Below, in pieces: positions 62,722 to 64,000 of a stretch of 64,000 bases of DNA. The stretch is taken from the NCBI GenBank assembly GCA_033026295.1, contig CM065172.1, positions 11,825,665-11,889,664 on the forward strand, read 5' to 3'. How positions within the stretch are numbered: the stretch's first letter is position 1; each line of letters opens with the position of its first letter. The notes under the pieces are model-generated. The model was not told where the DNA came from. It did no database searches and saw only the letters and a list, made by a program, of their open reading frames with translations. This DNA comes from Channa striata (lineage: Eukaryota; Chordata; Actinopteri; Anabantiformes; Channidae). The position numbers were made by a program, and so were the translations under genes.

Positions 62722-63935
62722 CTGGAGGACACACAAGACATTCACCACCACCTTCTGGGTGTCAGAGTCTTAGGGTCAGGGTACACTCATTTCAAGACAG
62801 TGTATCACAGCCAGAGCATGCTACAGGCATTAGTGATACACAAACATAACACAATATTACTTCTCTCAAGGTTGATCCAAAGAGTGCAGGGACCACTTGA
62901 CTATGTTTAGCTGCTGTACAGCTTCTGTTGGCTATAGCAGAATATAATAGTAATCAATAGTAATTAATCCAATCTGATAAGTCAGCGCTGTTTCACTGCT
63001 GTACAGTGAATCAACTGGAAGATAAAATTTCAAGTTCCCAAATTATTACTACCATTAGGTCCCGTTTGTTCACTCTTTACTGTGATGAGAGAAGTATTAT
63101 AACTAAATTAATCATCAGACAACTTGATTCAAAACACAGACTAATGCCTTCTACTGTATATTAATAAAGACACTTAACTTAATACTGTGTACTTCCTGGA
63201 AAGTTCCATGTGATCTTTTTCAGTTGCTTATTTTTTAATTTATCATAATCAATCCCATCATCTAAAGGTTTATAAACATATGCTTTCTACTCTTTTACAT
63301 TTTTGTTCAAACACTGTTTAAACACTTTCTTAGTGACTCTAAAAATCTGATCCTGGCATCGGTTTAAACCTTTGATGCTGTTAATCAGATCTTCATTATA
63401 ACATGTTAAAGATCTGGACTTCATAATACTGGAAGCCCAACAACTGTGACATTGTAAATAGAATATATTTGTATACTATGTATTTATACATATCTTTTGC
63501 CTGCCACTGAGCTGATAACATATACCTAACTTATTTTAATTACTGTAATCTTAATTAACATTATTTTACAGTTCAACAAACTGTAAACAACTAAACATTC
63601 CGAAAATTAAGCAAAACATTCACACATCAATTTACAAAAATTGGACAAACTGTATATAGCAGGTCAATGTACAATCACAGATATCCTGAATATGAAATAT
63701 AAGGAATATTTTTAATACAGTTTGAGAGCAGAGGATTAATTTTTAGAATCAAACTAATCTGACAAAGTGTTGCTCTCACAATTTAAACCACCACTATGTT
63801 TGCCAAATGAGCAATATTTGATTTTCCCACAATGTTTTGAAATTAAACTGTTCAAATGTTTTATAATCTTATTAGTTGTACAGTGCAACTTTAACATATA
63901 TATTATTTATTAATACAAGCAGGGCTTTCGTTTAC

Positions 63936-64000
63936 CTTGGTGAAGGGGATCTTGCTGGTGGAGGTGGAGATGGGAGTGAATATGCGAGTGCTGGTGGTGG
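63936..64000 (-). CDS. rere: rere coding exon (His-rich atrophin segment), cut by window edge
   Basis: 65 bases of an exon that continues beyond the window. Reading HHQHSHIHSHLHLHQQDPLHQ, it matches the His-rich stretch near the C-terminus of RERE (HQHSHIHSHLHLHQQDPLHQ in human). It ends CCAAG|GTAAA in phase 1. The following 1.2-kb intron (62722-63935) is AT-rich and without recognised features. Confidence 0.95.

Larger units (their letters stand above)
60015..64000 (-). other. rere: rere transcription unit, 3' part (5' end beyond window)
   Basis: The span of the last four coding exons and probable 3' UTR of rere, read right to left. RERE/atrophin-2 is a nuclear co-regulator with N-terminal BAH, ELM2, SANT and GATA-type domains and a C-terminal atrophin region. 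Only the end of the atrophin region lies in this window. Teleosts keep two copies (rerea and rereb); this window does not show which one this is. Confidence 0.9.

Noticed and set aside
62331..62910. Plus-strand frames opposite rere exons
   Set aside because: Antisense shadows; the minus strand encodes the known RERE C-terminus.
1..64000. CRISPR arrays, bacterial operons, phage or endogenous viral genes
   Set aside because: None seen; the sequence has vertebrate introns, microsatellites and transposon remnants throughout.

Overview
The window is vertebrate nuclear DNA, almost certainly from a teleost fish. Its coding exons are short and separated by GT-AG introns, (CA/GT)n microsatellites are very abundant, and it carries typical fish repeats: Tc1-like DNA transposon remnants, an RTE-type LINE tail and AAGTA-rich dispersed repeats. 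Two conserved genes can be recognised, both on the minus strand and both cut by the window edges. Most of the long open frames are non-coding: they cover CA/GT tracts, purine/pyrimidine tracts and GC-rich DNA.

Left part (1 to about 20.3 kb): the 5' portion of samd11, which encodes a nuclear SAND plus SAM domain protein. Four coding exons are visible, at 18874-19327, 17678-17769, 8713-8888 and 543-652. Their splice sites and codon phases agree. They encode the N-terminal SAND module, a KQE-type acidic linker and the first part of the central region. The SAM-domain exons lie beyond position 1. Exon 1 sits in a CpG-rich region of about 1.7 kb. The large intron 2 holds two more GC-rich, CpG-rich patches, a perfect RFX/X-box palindrome and one of two internally deleted Tc1-like elements.

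Middle part (20.3 to 60 kb): about 40 kb with no recognised conserved gene. It holds a decayed Tc1/mariner-type transposon (about 21.1-22.3 kb), a CpG-rich patch at 24.7 kb and several unusually complex, homeodomain-motif-bearing stretches that may be conserved enhancers. It also holds AAGTA repeats (45.4-46.1 and 57.5-57.9 kb), a LINE 3' end (47.05-47.39 kb) and a 5'-truncated RTE LINE at 48.36-49.13 kb inside a perfect 19-bp target-site duplication. Just after that LINE is a candidate two-exon small ORF on the plus strand (49172-49469). It is not recognised as any known gene and is the most interesting unexplained coding signal here.

Right part (60 to 64 kb): the 3' end of rere (atrophin family transcriptional co-regulator). 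It has four terminal coding exons with two introns of only 91 and 93 bp, and a probable 2.1-kb 3' UTR ending near a poly(A) signal at 60035-60040. samd11 and rere point the same way, so the 40-kb interval is at once downstream of rere and upstream of samd11. No operon-like or immune/mobile gene system is present.
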